Both the position numbers and the translations under genes were made by a program. This document shows, one piece after another, positions 8,895 through 18,372 of a stretch of 40,336 nucleotides of DNA (the stretch's first letter is position 1; each line of letters begins with the position of its first letter). The stretch comes from Zoogloeaceae bacterium. Lineage in GTDB: Bacteria > Pseudomonadota > Gammaproteobacteria > Burkholderiales > Rhodocyclaceae. The stretch spans positions 1 through 40,336 of the forward strand of contig JAIRZG010000034.1 in NCBI GenBank assembly GCA_031267345.1. Reading direction: 5' to 3'. The notes beneath the pieces were generated by a model that saw only the letters and a list, made by a program, of their open reading frames with translations, was not told the origin of the DNA and made no database searches.

Positions 8895-9848
8895 CTATCC
8901 CTTTTCCGCCTTGAGGGCGCAGCCTTCGCCAATATTACCGCCCTCTGTCCGCTGTCTTCTGTCCTCTGACTCCCTGACCGCGCTGTAGAGCATGTCCATG
9001 GCTTGCGGGCGGGGGTAGGTGGCGCGCCAGGCGAGCATGACGCAACGGCTGGGCGCGGGTGGGGCGAAGGGGCGGATGGTCAGCAGCGGATCTTGCGTCC
9101 AGGCGGCGCTGGCGGAGACGGGAACCACGGCGATGCCCGCGCCGCTGGCGACCATGTAACGCATGGTTTCCAGCGAACTGCCTTCCACCGTCTGATCGGC
9201 GTGACCGGGTTCGCTCAATTGCGGACAGGCGGAAACCACCTGATCGCGGAAACAGTTGCCTTGCCCCAGCAGCAACAACTGTTCGGGATCCAGCGTCGTC
9301 TTGTCGATGAATTTTTGCGCGGTCAGGGGATGTCGGGCAGGTAGCGCCACACAAAAGGCTTCATCGTAAAGCGGACGCGCGACAATGCCGGGTTCCGCGC
9401 AGGGCGTGGCGATAATGATGGCGTCCAGTTCGCCGATTTTCAGCGATTCGGTCAGTTTGTGGGTGAAATTTTCCTGCAAAAACAGCGGGATGCGTGGCGC
9501 GAGCGTATGCAGGACGGGAATCAGGTGCGGCAGCAGATAGGGCGCGATGGTATAGATAACGCCCAGACGCAGGGGGCCGGCGAGCGGGTCTTTGCCGATT
9601 TGCGCCAGTTCTTCGACATGCGCGGCCTCGCGCAGCACTTTTTCCGCCTGTTCGCAGATGCGCTCGCCCACCAGGGTCAGGCGGACTTCGCTGGGCATAC
9701 GCTCAAAAAGCAGGACACCCAGCCGGTCTTCGAGTTTTTTGACGGCGACCGACAGGCTGGGCTGGCTGACATGGCAGCGTTCGGCGGCGCGTCCAAAATG
9801 CTTTTCCCGCGCCAGCGCGACGATGTAACGCAGTTCGTTCAAGGTCAT
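8895..9848 (-). CDS. oxyR: LysR-family hydrogen-peroxide sensor OxyR
   Basis: LysR HTH MTLNELRYIVALAREKHFGRAAERCHVSQPSLSVAVKKLE; redox motif NCFRDQVVSAC with the same C-x8-C spacing as E. coli OxyR C199/C208. Confidence 0.9.
   Translation of the reverse strand: MTLNELRYIVALAREKHFGRAAERCHVSQPSLSVAVKKLEDRLGVLLFERMPSEVRLTLVGERICEQAEKVLREAAHVEELAQIGKDPLAGPLRLGVIYTIAPYLLPHLIPVLHTLAPRIPLFLQENFTHKLTESLKIGELDAIIIATPCAEPGIVARPLYDEAFCVALPARHPLTAQKFIDKTTLDPEQLLLLGQGNCFRDQVVSACPQLSEPGHADQTVEGSSLETMRYMVASGAGIAVVPVSASAAWTQDPLLTIRPFAPPAPSRCVMLAWRATYPRPQAMDMLYSAVRESEDRRQRTEGGNIGEGCALKAEKG
8941..8978 (-). repeat. Purine-rich dispersed repeat, copy R2 (inverted relative to R1; encodes OxyR C-terminal tail)
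   Basis: Reverse complement GTCAGGGAGTCAGAGGACAGAAGACAGCGGACAGAGGG. Confidence 0.6.
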
Positions 9849-10558
9849 GCGGTTTTCCTCCAGACAAGTTCCAGATCGCTTGCGGCAAGCCAACGCCATT
9901 GGCCTTCCGGCAGGTCGTCGGGCAGACGCAGGCCGCCAATGGCGACGCGCCGCAACGCTTCCACCCGATTACCGACCGCCGCCAGCATTCGTTTGACCTG
10001 ATGATAACGGCCTTCGGTCAAACCCAGCAAAAGCGTATGGGCATCCACCTGTTCGACCGCCGCCGCCTTTGCCGGTTGCGGCGCGTCACGCAGGGTGACG
10101 CCCGCGCGCAATGCCGCAAGCTGCGCCGCGTCCAGCGGATGCCGCGCCGTGACGCGATAACGCTTTTCCACCTTGCGTTTGGGGGAAGACAGCGCGTGAA
10201 TCAAATTGCCATTGTCGGTCAACAACAACAGTCCGGTCGTATCTTCATCCAGTCGCCCGATGCTTTGCAGGCCACGCGTCACCAACGGCGACGGCAACAG
10301 CGCGTCAATGCCAGGATGATGCCGGGGGCTTTGGGAGCATTCGTAACCGGCGGGCTTGTTCAGCAGGATGACGGCCTTTTCGGCATAAGGCCAGTCGACG
10401 CCATCCACCGTAAAAACAAGCCCTTCCTCCGGCGTGATCTCGAAAAACGGATCGTCGATCGCCACGCCCGCCAGCGCGAAACGTCCCTGCCGAACCAGGC
10501 CGCGACACATTTTACGGGCGCCAAAACCTTGTTGTTGCAACAAACGTTCGAGATGCAT
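9845..10558 (-). CDS. rsuA: RsuA-family pseudouridine synthase (16S rRNA)
   Basis: S4-like N-terminus MHLERLLQQQGFGARKMCRGLV; catalytic GRLDEDTTGLLLLTDNG; YRVTARHPLD; stop overlaps oxyR ATG (ATGA). Confidence 0.88.
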   Translation of the reverse strand: MHLERLLQQQGFGARKMCRGLVRQGRFALAGVAIDDPFFEITPEEGLVFTVDGVDWPYAEKAVILLNKPAGYECSQSPRHHPGIDALLPSPLVTRGLQSIGRLDEDTTGLLLLTDNGNLIHALSSPKRKVEKRYRVTARHPLDAAQLAALRAGVTLRDAPQPAKAAAVEQVDAHTLLLGLTEGRYHQVKRMLAAVGNRVEALRRVAIGGLRLPDDLPEGQWRWLAASDLELVWRKTA

Positions 10559-10593
10559 GTCAGGGGACAGAGGAGAGAGGACGGAAGACAGTG
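10559..10593 (+). repeat. Purine-rich dispersed repeat, copy R3, directly 5' of rsuA start
   Basis: GTCAGGGGACAGAGGAGAGAGGACGGAAGACAGTG. Confidence 0.65.
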
Positions 10594-10710
10594 TAAACCA
10601 ATATCCGGCCATTCCAGAGACAGGCACGGGATAATTACATGGCAATCGCATGGATGTGTCCGCCAGGGCTGAACCCTGATGTATCATCTCCCCTTTCCGG
10701 AGGAAACGAC

Positions 10711-11442
10711 ATGCGGCAGACGGAGCGGCTACGGCGGTATTTCGGCATCTATGCTTCAAGCATGGAGGTTCGTCCGCGCGCAATCTGGTGCGCTCATGCG
10801 GCCTTGGGCGCGACGGGGATGTTGCTGCTGGTGGCGCTGGCTTATTTCTGGATCCAGACGACGCGTTCGCCGCAGGAGCGGGATGTGGAAGTTCTGCAAG
10901 CGCGACTGGCGGAACTGGAAGCCCGCGTGTTGCAGGACGATGGCGCGCTGACCAATCTGGAAGTAACGCACAGCGCCAATCGGCAACTGTCTGACGAATT
11001 GCGGGTGCAGTCGGATGATCAGGCGGTGCTGAAGGATGATCTGGCCTATTTTCTGAATCTGGTTCCGGTGGGTACGCGCGAAGGCGAGGTGCGGCTGGAT
11101 CGTTTTGTGTTACGTCCGGATCCGCTTTCGACGTATACGAACCCGGCAACGGCGCGGCATTACCGTTACAGTGTGCTGGCGGGCTATCATGCGGGGCGTC
11201 AGACGCTGGAATTCACCGGAGCGCTGCAATTTGTCCTCTCCGTAACCCGACAGGGAAAGCCGCTGGAACTCTACTGGCCGGAAAACCAGACGGCGACGCC
11301 AGAGGAATACCAGATCAAAACCCATCATTGGGTACGCAAGGAAGGCGTGTTATCCATGGTGGAAGGCGATGTCCTGAACAAGGCGGAATTACGACTGGTG
11401 CAGGGCAACACGATACGGGCAACCGCAACCATTGCATTTTGA
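10711..11442 (+). CDS. Conserved membrane-anchored hypothetical protein (DUF6776-like), upstream of bactofilin
   Basis: One N-terminal TM plus coiled coil (EVLQARLAELEARVLQDDGALTNLE); RBS GGAGG 5' of ATG; position upstream of bactofilin/erpA. Confidence 0.75.
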   Translation: MRQTERLRRYFGIYASSMEVRPRAIWCAHAALGATGMLLLVALAYFWIQTTRSPQERDVEVLQARLAELEARVLQDDGALTNLEVTHSANRQLSDELRVQSDDQAVLKDDLAYFLNLVPVGTREGEVRLDRFVLRPDPLSTYTNPATARHYRYSVLAGYHAGRQTLEFTGALQFVLSVTRQGKPLELYWPENQTATPEEYQIKTHHWVRKEGVLSMVEGDVLNKAELRLVQGNTIRATATIAF

Positions 11443-11458
11443 CAGGAGATTTATCCGC

Positions 11459-11902
11459 ATGTTCAACAAAAAAACGACAACGGGCGCAGCCGCCCAGATT
11501 GACAGCCTGATTGGCAAAGGCGCGAAAATCGAAGGCAATATCTTTTTTTCCGGCGGGCTGCGCGTGGATGGTGAAATCTGCGGCAAGGTGATTGCCGAAA
11601 CTTCTCCGTCGACGCTGGTGTTGAGCGAGCACGGCGTGATCAATGGGCACGTGGAAGTGACCTATCTGGTCGCCAATGGCAGCGTCAACGGCCCGGTGCG
11701 GGCGACGGAATTCCTGGAGTTGCAGCCCAAGGCGCGCATAGAAGGCGATGTGGAATACGGCATGATCGAAATCCAGCAAGGCGCGGTTATCGAAGGTCGT
11801 CTCCTGCGCCTGGCCTCTGAATCCACAGGCAATAAAAAACGGGACAAGGCGGAAAAACCGGAGAAACCGGACGAAGCGCAAAAAAGCCTGCCCGTTGCCT
11901 GA
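11459..11902 (+). CDS. bactofilin (polymer-forming cytoskeletal protein)
   Basis: IDSLIGKGAKIEGNIFFSGGLRVDGEICGKV beta-helical repeat signature. Confidence 0.92.
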   Translation: MFNKKTTTGAAAQIDSLIGKGAKIEGNIFFSGGLRVDGEICGKVIAETSPSTLVLSEHGVINGHVEVTYLVANGSVNGPVRATEFLELQPKARIEGDVEYGMIEIQQGAVIEGRLLRLASESTGNKKRDKAEKPEKPDEAQKSLPVA

Positions 11903-12029
11903 CCGGTTTGCGGCAGGGAAAGGAAATCCAGTCCGCTTCTTCCGATCCCTCCCGCCGACCCCGGATCGGGATTGACCTTGCCCCTGTCCCGCTTCCATAA
12001 TTCCGGCTCTTTTTACAGGAGTTCCCCCC

Positions 12030-12374
12030 ATGAACGAGAATACCGCCCTCCCCATCATTTTTACCGACAGCGCCGTGGGCAAGGTGCGCGAACTGATTGC
12101 GGAAGAAGGCAATCCCGAACTGAAGTTGCGCGTGTTTGTCACTGGCGGCGGCTGTTCCGGCTTCCAGTACGGCTTTACCTTCGAGGAGGCCGTCAACGAA
12201 GACGACACACAGTTTGAAAAAGGCGGCGTGATCCTGTTGATCGACCCCATGAGCTATCAATATCTGGTAGGCGCGGAGATCGATTACAGCGAAGGGTTGC
12301 AAGGTTCGCAGTTTGTAATCCGCAACCCGAACGCCACATCCACCTGCGGCTGCGGTTCTTCCTTCGCGGTCTGA
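12030..12374 (+). CDS. erpA: iron-sulfur cluster insertion protein ErpA
   Basis: A-type carrier cysteines: [11 protein letters not shown] and STCGCGSSF. Confidence 0.95.
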   Translation: MNENTALPIIFTDSAVGKVRELIAEEGNPELKLRVFVTGGGCSGFQYGFTFEEAVNEDDTQFEKGGVILLIDPMSYQYLVGAEIDYSEGLQGSQFVIRNPNATSTCGCGSSFAV

Positions 12375-12391
12375 GGCGGTCACGCGCGCAA

Positions 12392-12407
12392 CAGCCCGCA
12401 AGGGCTG
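12392..12407. terminator. Possible bidirectional hairpin between convergent erpA and M23 peptidase genes
   Basis: CAGCCC-GCAA-GGGCTG stem-loop; no clear U-tract. Confidence 0.35.
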
Positions 12408-12426
12408 GCTGCCGCTTGTTCAGCAG

Positions 12427-13743
12427 CTATTCAAAGCGGGTGGAGGATGTATCGCGCAGGAATTGCAGCAGGGCGAGCTGCGTCTGCGCCTGTTGGGTGA
12501 ATGGGACGAGTTGTCCGGCGTTCAAGGGCGGCGCGTCGGGGATGCTCAGGCGCATCGGATCTACCTGAACGCCCTTTACGCGGAACTCATAGTGCAGATG
12601 CGGGCCGGTAGACCAGCCGGTATTGCCGGTATAGGCGATGGTGTCGCCCTGACTCACCCGATCCCCCTTTTTCAGGCCCTGGGCAAAACGGCTCAAATGC
12701 GCGTAGACAGTCTGGTAATTGCCCGCGTGGGAGAGCAGCACAAAATTGCCATAGCCGCCGCGCGGGCCGACAAATTGCACCACGCCGTTGCTGGTGGCGC
12801 GCACTGGCGTACCGATGGGCGCGCCGTAATCCACACCCTTGTGCGCCCGCCAGGTTTTGAAGATGGGATGCAAGCGTTGGGAAAAGCCTGAAGTGACGCG
12901 GGAAAAAGCCAGTGGCGAGCGCAGGAAGGCTTTTTTCAGGCTCTTGCCCTCGGCGTTGTAATAGCCGCCCTTGCCGTTTTCTTCGTAATGAAACGCCTGA
13001 TAGACGCGTCCGTCATTGACGAATTCGGCGGAAAGAATGCGTCCCGCGCGCGGCATGGTTTGTCCCTGGTAATACTGGACATCATAGACCAGCGTAAAAC
13101 GGTCGCCTTGACGCAGATCGCGGTGAAAGTCGATGTCGCCGGAGAAGATTTCCGCCATCTGCACGGCAATGCCATCCGGAATGCCCGCGCTGTCGGTCGC
13201 GCCGAAGAGCGAATAACGGATTTCTCCGGATTTCATCACCTGCTGGCTTTCGTAGCGCAATGCCTGTTCGCGGGCGACGAATTGTCCCTGCGCTTGACGT
13301 TCGACGAAAGTGGCGGTGTTGCCGCCATTCATGGGAAAGTGGAGGCTGACGAGCAGACCGCTCCCCGTGGTGCGGGCGGAGACCACGCGCCCCGGCACGA
13401 GCTGGCGATGCAGGGCTTGCGTTTCCGGCGCGGAAAGCAGATAGCGGCGGGCGTCTGCGTCCTCGATATTCAGTTTGGCAAGCAGGGCGCCAAAGGTATC
13501 GCCCCGGCTGATGCGCGCTTCGCGCGGATAAAGGTCGTCACCCTGATCAAGCGGCGCGCGGGCGGTAATGTTGAGGGCTTCCACGATATCCGTAACCGCC
13601 TCCGGCGGCAACGTGGGTTCGGGCGTGACGGCAATGGCGGTGAACATGCCGAGAATCGGCGCGCTGCCCATGAGCGCCAGCTTCCAGCGCCAGCGCGGGA
13701 AGTGGCTGAGTAGCCAAGGGTGGTTTAAAATGTTGCGCTTCAT
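12427..13743 (-). CDS. M23 family peptidoglycan endopeptidase
   Basis: HKGVDYGAPIGTPVRATSNGVVQF ... GPHLHYEFRV LytM motifs; N-terminal TM and OapA/LysM-like region. Confidence 0.92.
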   Translation of the reverse strand: MKRNILNHPWLLSHFPRWRWKLALMGSAPILGMFTAIAVTPEPTLPPEAVTDIVEALNITARAPLDQGDDLYPREARISRGDTFGALLAKLNIEDADARRYLLSAPETQALHRQLVPGRVVSARTTGSGLLVSLHFPMNGGNTATFVERQAQGQFVAREQALRYESQQVMKSGEIRYSLFGATDSAGIPDGIAVQMAEIFSGDIDFHRDLRQGDRFTLVYDVQYYQGQTMPRAGRILSAEFVNDGRVYQAFHYEENGKGGYYNAEGKSLKKAFLRSPLAFSRVTSGFSQRLHPIFKTWRAHKGVDYGAPIGTPVRATSNGVVQFVGPRGGYGNFVLLSHAGNYQTVYAHLSRFAQGLKKGDRVSQGDTIAYTGNTGWSTGPHLHYEFRVKGVQVDPMRLSIPDAPPLNAGQLVPFTQQAQTQLALLQFLRDTSSTRFE

Positions 13744-13799
13744 GTTTCTACAAGCGACGAAAATTCTAAATTCTACGCTTGAACCGGGGAGAAACAAAC

Positions 13800-15008
13800 A
13801 TGTCGGAACTGGAAATGCGCCTGCGCCAGATCAAACGCGGCTGCGAAGAAGTGTTGCTGGAAAGCGAATTGCGGGAAAAATTGCAAACCGGGCGTCCCCT
13901 GCGGGTGAAGGCCGGATTCGATCCCACCGCGCCGGACCTGCATCTGGGGCATACCGTGCTCATCAACAAACTCCGGCATTTTCAGGATCTGGGGCATCAG
14001 GCGCTGTTCCTGATTGGCGATTTCACCGGCATGATCGGCGATCCCAGCGGCAAGAACATCACCCGTCCGCCGCTTTCGCGCGAAGAAGTGCTGGCAAACG
14101 CCGCGACCTACAAGGAGCAGGTGTTCAAGATTCTCGACCCGGACAAAACCGAAGTGGTCTTCAATTCCACATGGTTCGACGCGCTGGGCGCGTCCGGCAT
14201 GATCCGTCTGGCGGCACGGCATACCGTGGCGCGGATGCTTGAACGCGACGATTTCGCCAAACGCTACGGCAATGGTCAGCCGATTGCCATCCACGAATTC
14301 CTCTATCCGCTTTGCCAGGGCTACGACTCCGTGGCGCTGAAAGCCGATGTAGAACTGGGCGGCGCCGACCAGAAATTCAATCTGCTGGTCGGGCGCGAAT
14401 TGCAAAAGCATTACGGACAACCGCCGCAGTGTGTGCTGACGGTTCCCCTGCTGGAAGGCACGGATGGCGAAAAAAAGATGTCCAAGTCGCTGGGCAATTA
14501 CATCGGCATTGATGAGCCGCCGAGGGAGATTTTCGGCAAGCTGATGTCCATTTCCGACCCCTTGATGTGGCGTTATTACGAACTGCTCTCCTTTCGCAGC
14601 GAGGTGGAAATCGCGCGCGACAAGGCGGAGGTGACGGCAGGCAAAAATCCGCGCGATGTCAAGGCGGCGCTGGCGGAGGAAATTGTCGCCCGCTTTCACG
14701 GGCAGGCCGCCGCGACCGCCGCGCGGGAAGAATTCGCCGCGCGTTTTCGTCAGGGCGTCTTACCGGACGACATGCCTGAATTCACCCTGAAGGCGGAAGG
14801 CGCGGGACTTTCCATCCTCTACGCCTTGAAACAGGTTGATCTAACCGCCAGCACTTCCGAAGCCATCCGCATGATCCGGCAAGGCGGCGTCAAGGCCGAC
14901 GGCGAAAAAGTAAGCGACAAAACCCTGCTGCTGCCAGCGGGCGCGACGGTGGTGCTGCAAGTAGGCAAACGCAAATTCGCCAAGGTGACGGTCGGAGCAA
15001 ACGATTGA
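13800..15008 (+). CDS. tyrS: tyrosyl-tRNA synthetase
   Basis: HIGH-like HLGH, KMSKS ([14 protein letters not shown]), C-terminal S4 domain. Confidence 0.97.
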   Translation: MSELEMRLRQIKRGCEEVLLESELREKLQTGRPLRVKAGFDPTAPDLHLGHTVLINKLRHFQDLGHQALFLIGDFTGMIGDPSGKNITRPPLSREEVLANAATYKEQVFKILDPDKTEVVFNSTWFDALGASGMIRLAARHTVARMLERDDFAKRYGNGQPIAIHEFLYPLCQGYDSVALKADVELGGADQKFNLLVGRELQKHYGQPPQCVLTVPLLEGTDGEKKMSKSLGNYIGIDEPPREIFGKLMSISDPLMWRYYELLSFRSEVEIARDKAEVTAGKNPRDVKAALAEEIVARFHGQAAATAAREEFAARFRQGVLPDDMPEFTLKAEGAGLSILYALKQVDLTASTSEAIRMIRQGGVKADGEKVSDKTLLLPAGATVVLQVGKRKFAKVTVGAND

Positions 15009-15074
15009 CGCCAGGGAAACGCTTGAATGACCGCCCTGCCCGCGTTGTAGGCGCGTATCGTCGCTCGCGAGGAC

Positions 15075-15569
15075 TTACGCCCAGTGATCCAGTGCGAAGC
15101 GGGTGAGCGCCAGAACCAGCAGCGCGTAACCTGCGGCGATTACGTCGTCGAGCATCACGCCCAGGCCGTTCTTCAGGTGCTCGTCGAACCAGCGCGCCGG
15201 TTGCGGTTTGGTGATGTCGAACAGGCGAAAAAGCAAAAAGGCGGCGAGCTGCCATGTCCAGTCGTGCGGCGTCAGGCTCAACACCAGCCAGAAGGGGACG
15301 ATTTCATCCCAGACGATGCTGCCGTGATCCGGCTCATGCAGCGCCAGTCCCGTCCGATGAATGACGATGACGCCGCCCACGAACGCCAGCGCGAGAAAAA
15401 CCAGCCCACCCACGGGCGAAAACAGCGGCTGGAGGAGCACAAAAGCCAACCAGGCAAAGAGCGTTCCCGCTGTCCCCGGCGCCCACGGGGAAAGTCCGCT
15501 GCCACAACCCAGCGCCAGAAAATGCGCCGGATGGGCGAAGAGAAAACGGACAGACGGCGGGCGGCTCAT
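15075..15569 (-). CDS. pgpA: phosphatidylglycerophosphatase A
   Basis: GCGSGLSPWAPGTAGTLFAW, DHGSIVWDEIVPFW, NGLGVMLDDVIAAGYA. Confidence 0.92.
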   Translation of the reverse strand: MSRPPSVRFLFAHPAHFLALGCGSGLSPWAPGTAGTLFAWLAFVLLQPLFSPVGGLVFLALAFVGGVIVIHRTGLALHEPDHGSIVWDEIVPFWLVLSLTPHDWTWQLAAFLLFRLFDITKPQPARWFDEHLKNGLGVMLDDVIAAGYALLVLALTRFALDHWA

Positions 15570-17377
15570 GGCGCGGCAGTCGTCAGCGCGCGTTGCAGGT
15601 TTTGCGCGAAGGGTTCCGCCGCCTGAAATCCCGTCACCCGCACACCGGCAATCTCCGCGCCCGTCGCGTCAAAAAAGAGGATGCCCGGCGGGCCGTAAAG
15701 GTTGAAGCGTTGCAGCAGCGCCTTGTCTTCGGCGTTGTTGGCGGTGACATCGGCTTGCAGGCGGATGAATTTTCGCATCAGGCTTTGCACCTGTGCGTCG
15801 CTGAAGGTGAAGCGTTCCATCTCCTTGCAGGCGACGCACCAGTCGGCGTAAAAATCCAGCAGCGCGGGCTGGCCTGCGTTTTGCAGGCGTGTTTCCAGTT
15901 CCTTCAGCGTTTTGACGCGCTCGAAAGGCAGCGCGGTCTCTTGCGCGGCGGCGGCGGAAGAACGCAGGATGGCGAGCGGTTGCAACGGGTCGCGGCTGCC
16001 CGCCAGTACGCCGATGAACAATGCCGCGCTCCATAAGAGCAGGAGTACGCCCAGCGCCTTGAAAAAGCGCAACCCGCCTTTGGCTTCTGGCGGCAGCGGA
16101 TCAAGGGCGCGCAGACGTATCGCCGCGACCAGCGCCAGACTGGCGTAGGCGAGCATCACCGCCGCCATCGGCGCGACGGGCGTCACCAGCCAGACGGCGA
16201 GAAACAGGAGTGAAAAGCCAAAGCCCTGTTTGACCGCCTCCATCCACGCGCCCGCGCGCGGCAACCATGCGCCTGCCGACGCGCCGATAAACAACAAGGG
16301 TATGCCCATGCCCAACGCCATGACGAACAGGGCTGCGCCGCCCAACAGCGCGTCGCCGCTTTGCCCAATGTAGATCAGGATTCCCGCCAGCGGCGCGGCG
16401 ACGCACGGCCCGACGATCAACGCCGAGAGCGCGCCCATGAGGAAGACCGCGAAAAAATGCCCGCCCTGCAAACGCCGCGAACGTGCCGCCAATGCGCTTT
16501 GCAGACGAACCGGCAGTTGCAGGGTGTAAAAGCCGAACATGGAACCCGCCAGCAGCACAAAAATCCCCGCAAAGGCGGAAAGCGCCCAGACATTTTGCAG
16601 GGCGTTGGAAAAGAGACTGCCGGAAAGCCCCGCCGCCACGCCCGCGACGGCGTAGGTGAATGCCATGCCTAATACATAGAACAGCGAGAGGGCGAAAGCA
16701 CGGCGTTTGCTCAGGGTTTCGGCTTTTTCCGGTTTGGCGTGACCGACGATGATGCCGGAGAGAATGGGCAGCATGGGAAAGACGCAGGGCGTCAGCGACA
16801 GCCCCAGTCCGGCGACAAAAAAGAGGGCGAGCTTGCCCCAGAATCCGGCCTCTCCCAGAACGTTGGCGAAAAAGCCGCTGGCGTCGCTTTCCGCCGTCGT
16901 TTCCGCAGGTGCTGCCTCCGGCGCGGGCAACACGTTTTTGGCGGGTAATTCGGCAGGCAGTTCAGCGCTCAATAGTTGCGTTTGCGGCAGGTAGCACAAC
17001 CCCGCTTCCGCGCAGCCTTGCGAAGTCACCGACAGGTCAAAACGCATGGGTGCGCGCATGGTGCGCTCGACGGGCAGGCGAATGGCGACAGCGTCATAAA
17101 ATACTTCCACTTTGCCGAAACTCGCATCCACTTTTTCCTTGCCCGCCGGAATTTCCGCCACGCCCAACTGCGCCATGTCGGCGGTGAAACGGAAACGGTC
17201 GCGGTAGAGGTAATAATCGGGCGCGATGGTGAAACGCACTTCCAGCGTCCGGTCATCCAGCGCGCGCACGGCAGGCTGGAAGGCAATGCGCGGATCCAGA
17301 AATTCCTGTGCCGCGATCACAGGCAGGAAACCCGCGAGACAGAGCGGCAGCAGAAGGCGGTTCAACAGACGGCGCAT
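15566..17377 (-). CDS. dsbD: thiol:disulfide interchange protein DsbD
   Basis: N-terminal alpha domain, 8-TM beta domain, C-terminal thioredoxin motif FYADWCVACKEMERFTF. Confidence 0.95.
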   Translation of the reverse strand: MRRLLNRLLLPLCLAGFLPVIAAQEFLDPRIAFQPAVRALDDRTLEVRFTIAPDYYLYRDRFRFTADMAQLGVAEIPAGKEKVDASFGKVEVFYDAVAIRLPVERTMRAPMRFDLSVTSQGCAEAGLCYLPQTQLLSAELPAELPAKNVLPAPEAAPAETTAESDASGFFANVLGEAGFWGKLALFFVAGLGLSLTPCVFPMLPILSGIIVGHAKPEKAETLSKRRAFALSLFYVLGMAFTYAVAGVAAGLSGSLFSNALQNVWALSAFAGIFVLLAGSMFGFYTLQLPVRLQSALAARSRRLQGGHFFAVFLMGALSALIVGPCVAAPLAGILIYIGQSGDALLGGAALFVMALGMGIPLLFIGASAGAWLPRAGAWMEAVKQGFGFSLLFLAVWLVTPVAPMAAVMLAYASLALVAAIRLRALDPLPPEAKGGLRFFKALGVLLLLWSAALFIGVLAGSRDPLQPLAILRSSAAAAQETALPFERVKTLKELETRLQNAGQPALLDFYADWCVACKEMERFTFSDAQVQSLMRKFIRLQADVTANNAEDKALLQRFNLYGPPGILFFDATGAEIAGVRVTGFQAAEPFAQNLQRALTTAAP

Positions 17378-17700
17378 GACGGCTCCGTTTCTTTTCTGAC
17401 CCACTCCAGATAGGCGGGCAGTCCCGTTGTCAGCGCCACGGCGATGATTTCCGGCAGGTCATAAGGGTGCAGGGCGCGAATCCGGGTTTCGACTGCGGCA
17501 TAGCGTTCGCGTGTGGTTTTGATGAAGAGCGGGATTTCCGCCGCCGTTTCCACCTTGCCTTGCCAGCGATACGTGGAATGACAGGCCGCCAGCACATTGA
17601 CGCAGGCCGCCAGTCCCTGTTCCACCAGCGCGCGCGCTAATCGCCCGGCGCTTTCTTCATCCGGAAAGGTCGTGATGACCAGCAAAATATCGGCGGACAT
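17362..17700 (-). CDS. cutA: divalent cation tolerance protein CutA
   Basis: LVEQGLAACVNVL, EIPLFIKTT, IRALHPYDLPEIIAV; overlaps dsbD start and thrH stop. Confidence 0.94.
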   Translation of the reverse strand: MSADILLVITTFPDEESAGRLARALVEQGLAACVNVLAACHSTYRWQGKVETAAEIPLFIKTTRERYAAVETRIRALHPYDLPEIIAVALTTGLPAYLEWVRKETEPSCAVC

Positions 17701-18311
17701 CAGGCAACACGCTGGAAGGCGGCGTCGATTTCGGCGGCGAGCGCGGCGTAATCCGTCACCACCGGATATTGCGGGAATTCGCGGATGACGTTTTCCGGCG
17801 GGCAAAAAAGAATGCCGCCATGCGCTTCGCCCAGCATGGCGGTGTCGTTGTAGGAATCGCCTGCCGCGACGGTTTTGAAATTCAGTTCCTTCAAGCGGCG
17901 CACGGCTTCCTGTTTCTGGTTGGGCATTCGCAGACGGTAATCGACGACAAAGCCCTGCGCGTCCGTTTCCAGACTGTGGCAAAACAGCGTCGGCCAGCCC
18001 AGTTGGCGCATCAATGGCTGGGCGAATTCGTAAAAGGTGTCGGAGAGGATGATCAGTTGATAACGTTCGCGCAAGTCATCAAGAAACGCCCGCGCGCCCG
18101 GCATCGGCCCCATGTCGGCAATGACCTTCCGGATGTCCGGCAGTCCCAGACCATGTTGGCGCAGGTGGCGCAGACGGAAGGCCATCAGCCTGTCGTAATC
18201 CGGCTCATCGCGCGTGGTGCGGCGCAGGGCGTCGATTCCGGCGCGCTCGGCGAATTCCACCCAGATTTCCGGCGTCAGCACCCCTTCCATATCAAGACAG
18301 ACCACGCGCAC
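17700..18311 (-). CDS. thrH: bifunctional phosphoserine phosphatase / homoserine phosphotransferase ThrH
   Basis: HAD motifs CLDMEGVLTPE, ILSDTFYEF, AAGDSYNDTAML; GTG start proposed. Confidence 0.88.
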   Translation of the reverse strand: MRVVCLDMEGVLTPEIWVEFAERAGIDALRRTTRDEPDYDRLMAFRLRHLRQHGLGLPDIRKVIADMGPMPGARAFLDDLRERYQLIILSDTFYEFAQPLMRQLGWPTLFCHSLETDAQGFVVDYRLRMPNQKQEAVRRLKELNFKTVAAGDSYNDTAMLGEAHGGILFCPPENVIREFPQYPVVTDYAALAAEIDAAFQRVA

Positions 18312-18372
18312 GACAAACTCCCGCCAAAGTTGAAGAACCGCGATTTTACCCGATGCGCCGCTTTTCGGTTCC

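Noticed and set aside
11315-12250. 311-aa minus-strand ORF across bactofilin and erpA
   Set aside because: Antisense to two clearly recognised genes; no domain recognised.
13773-14699. 308-aa minus-strand ORF antisense to tyrS
   Set aside because: Shadow of tyrS reading frame in GC-rich DNA.
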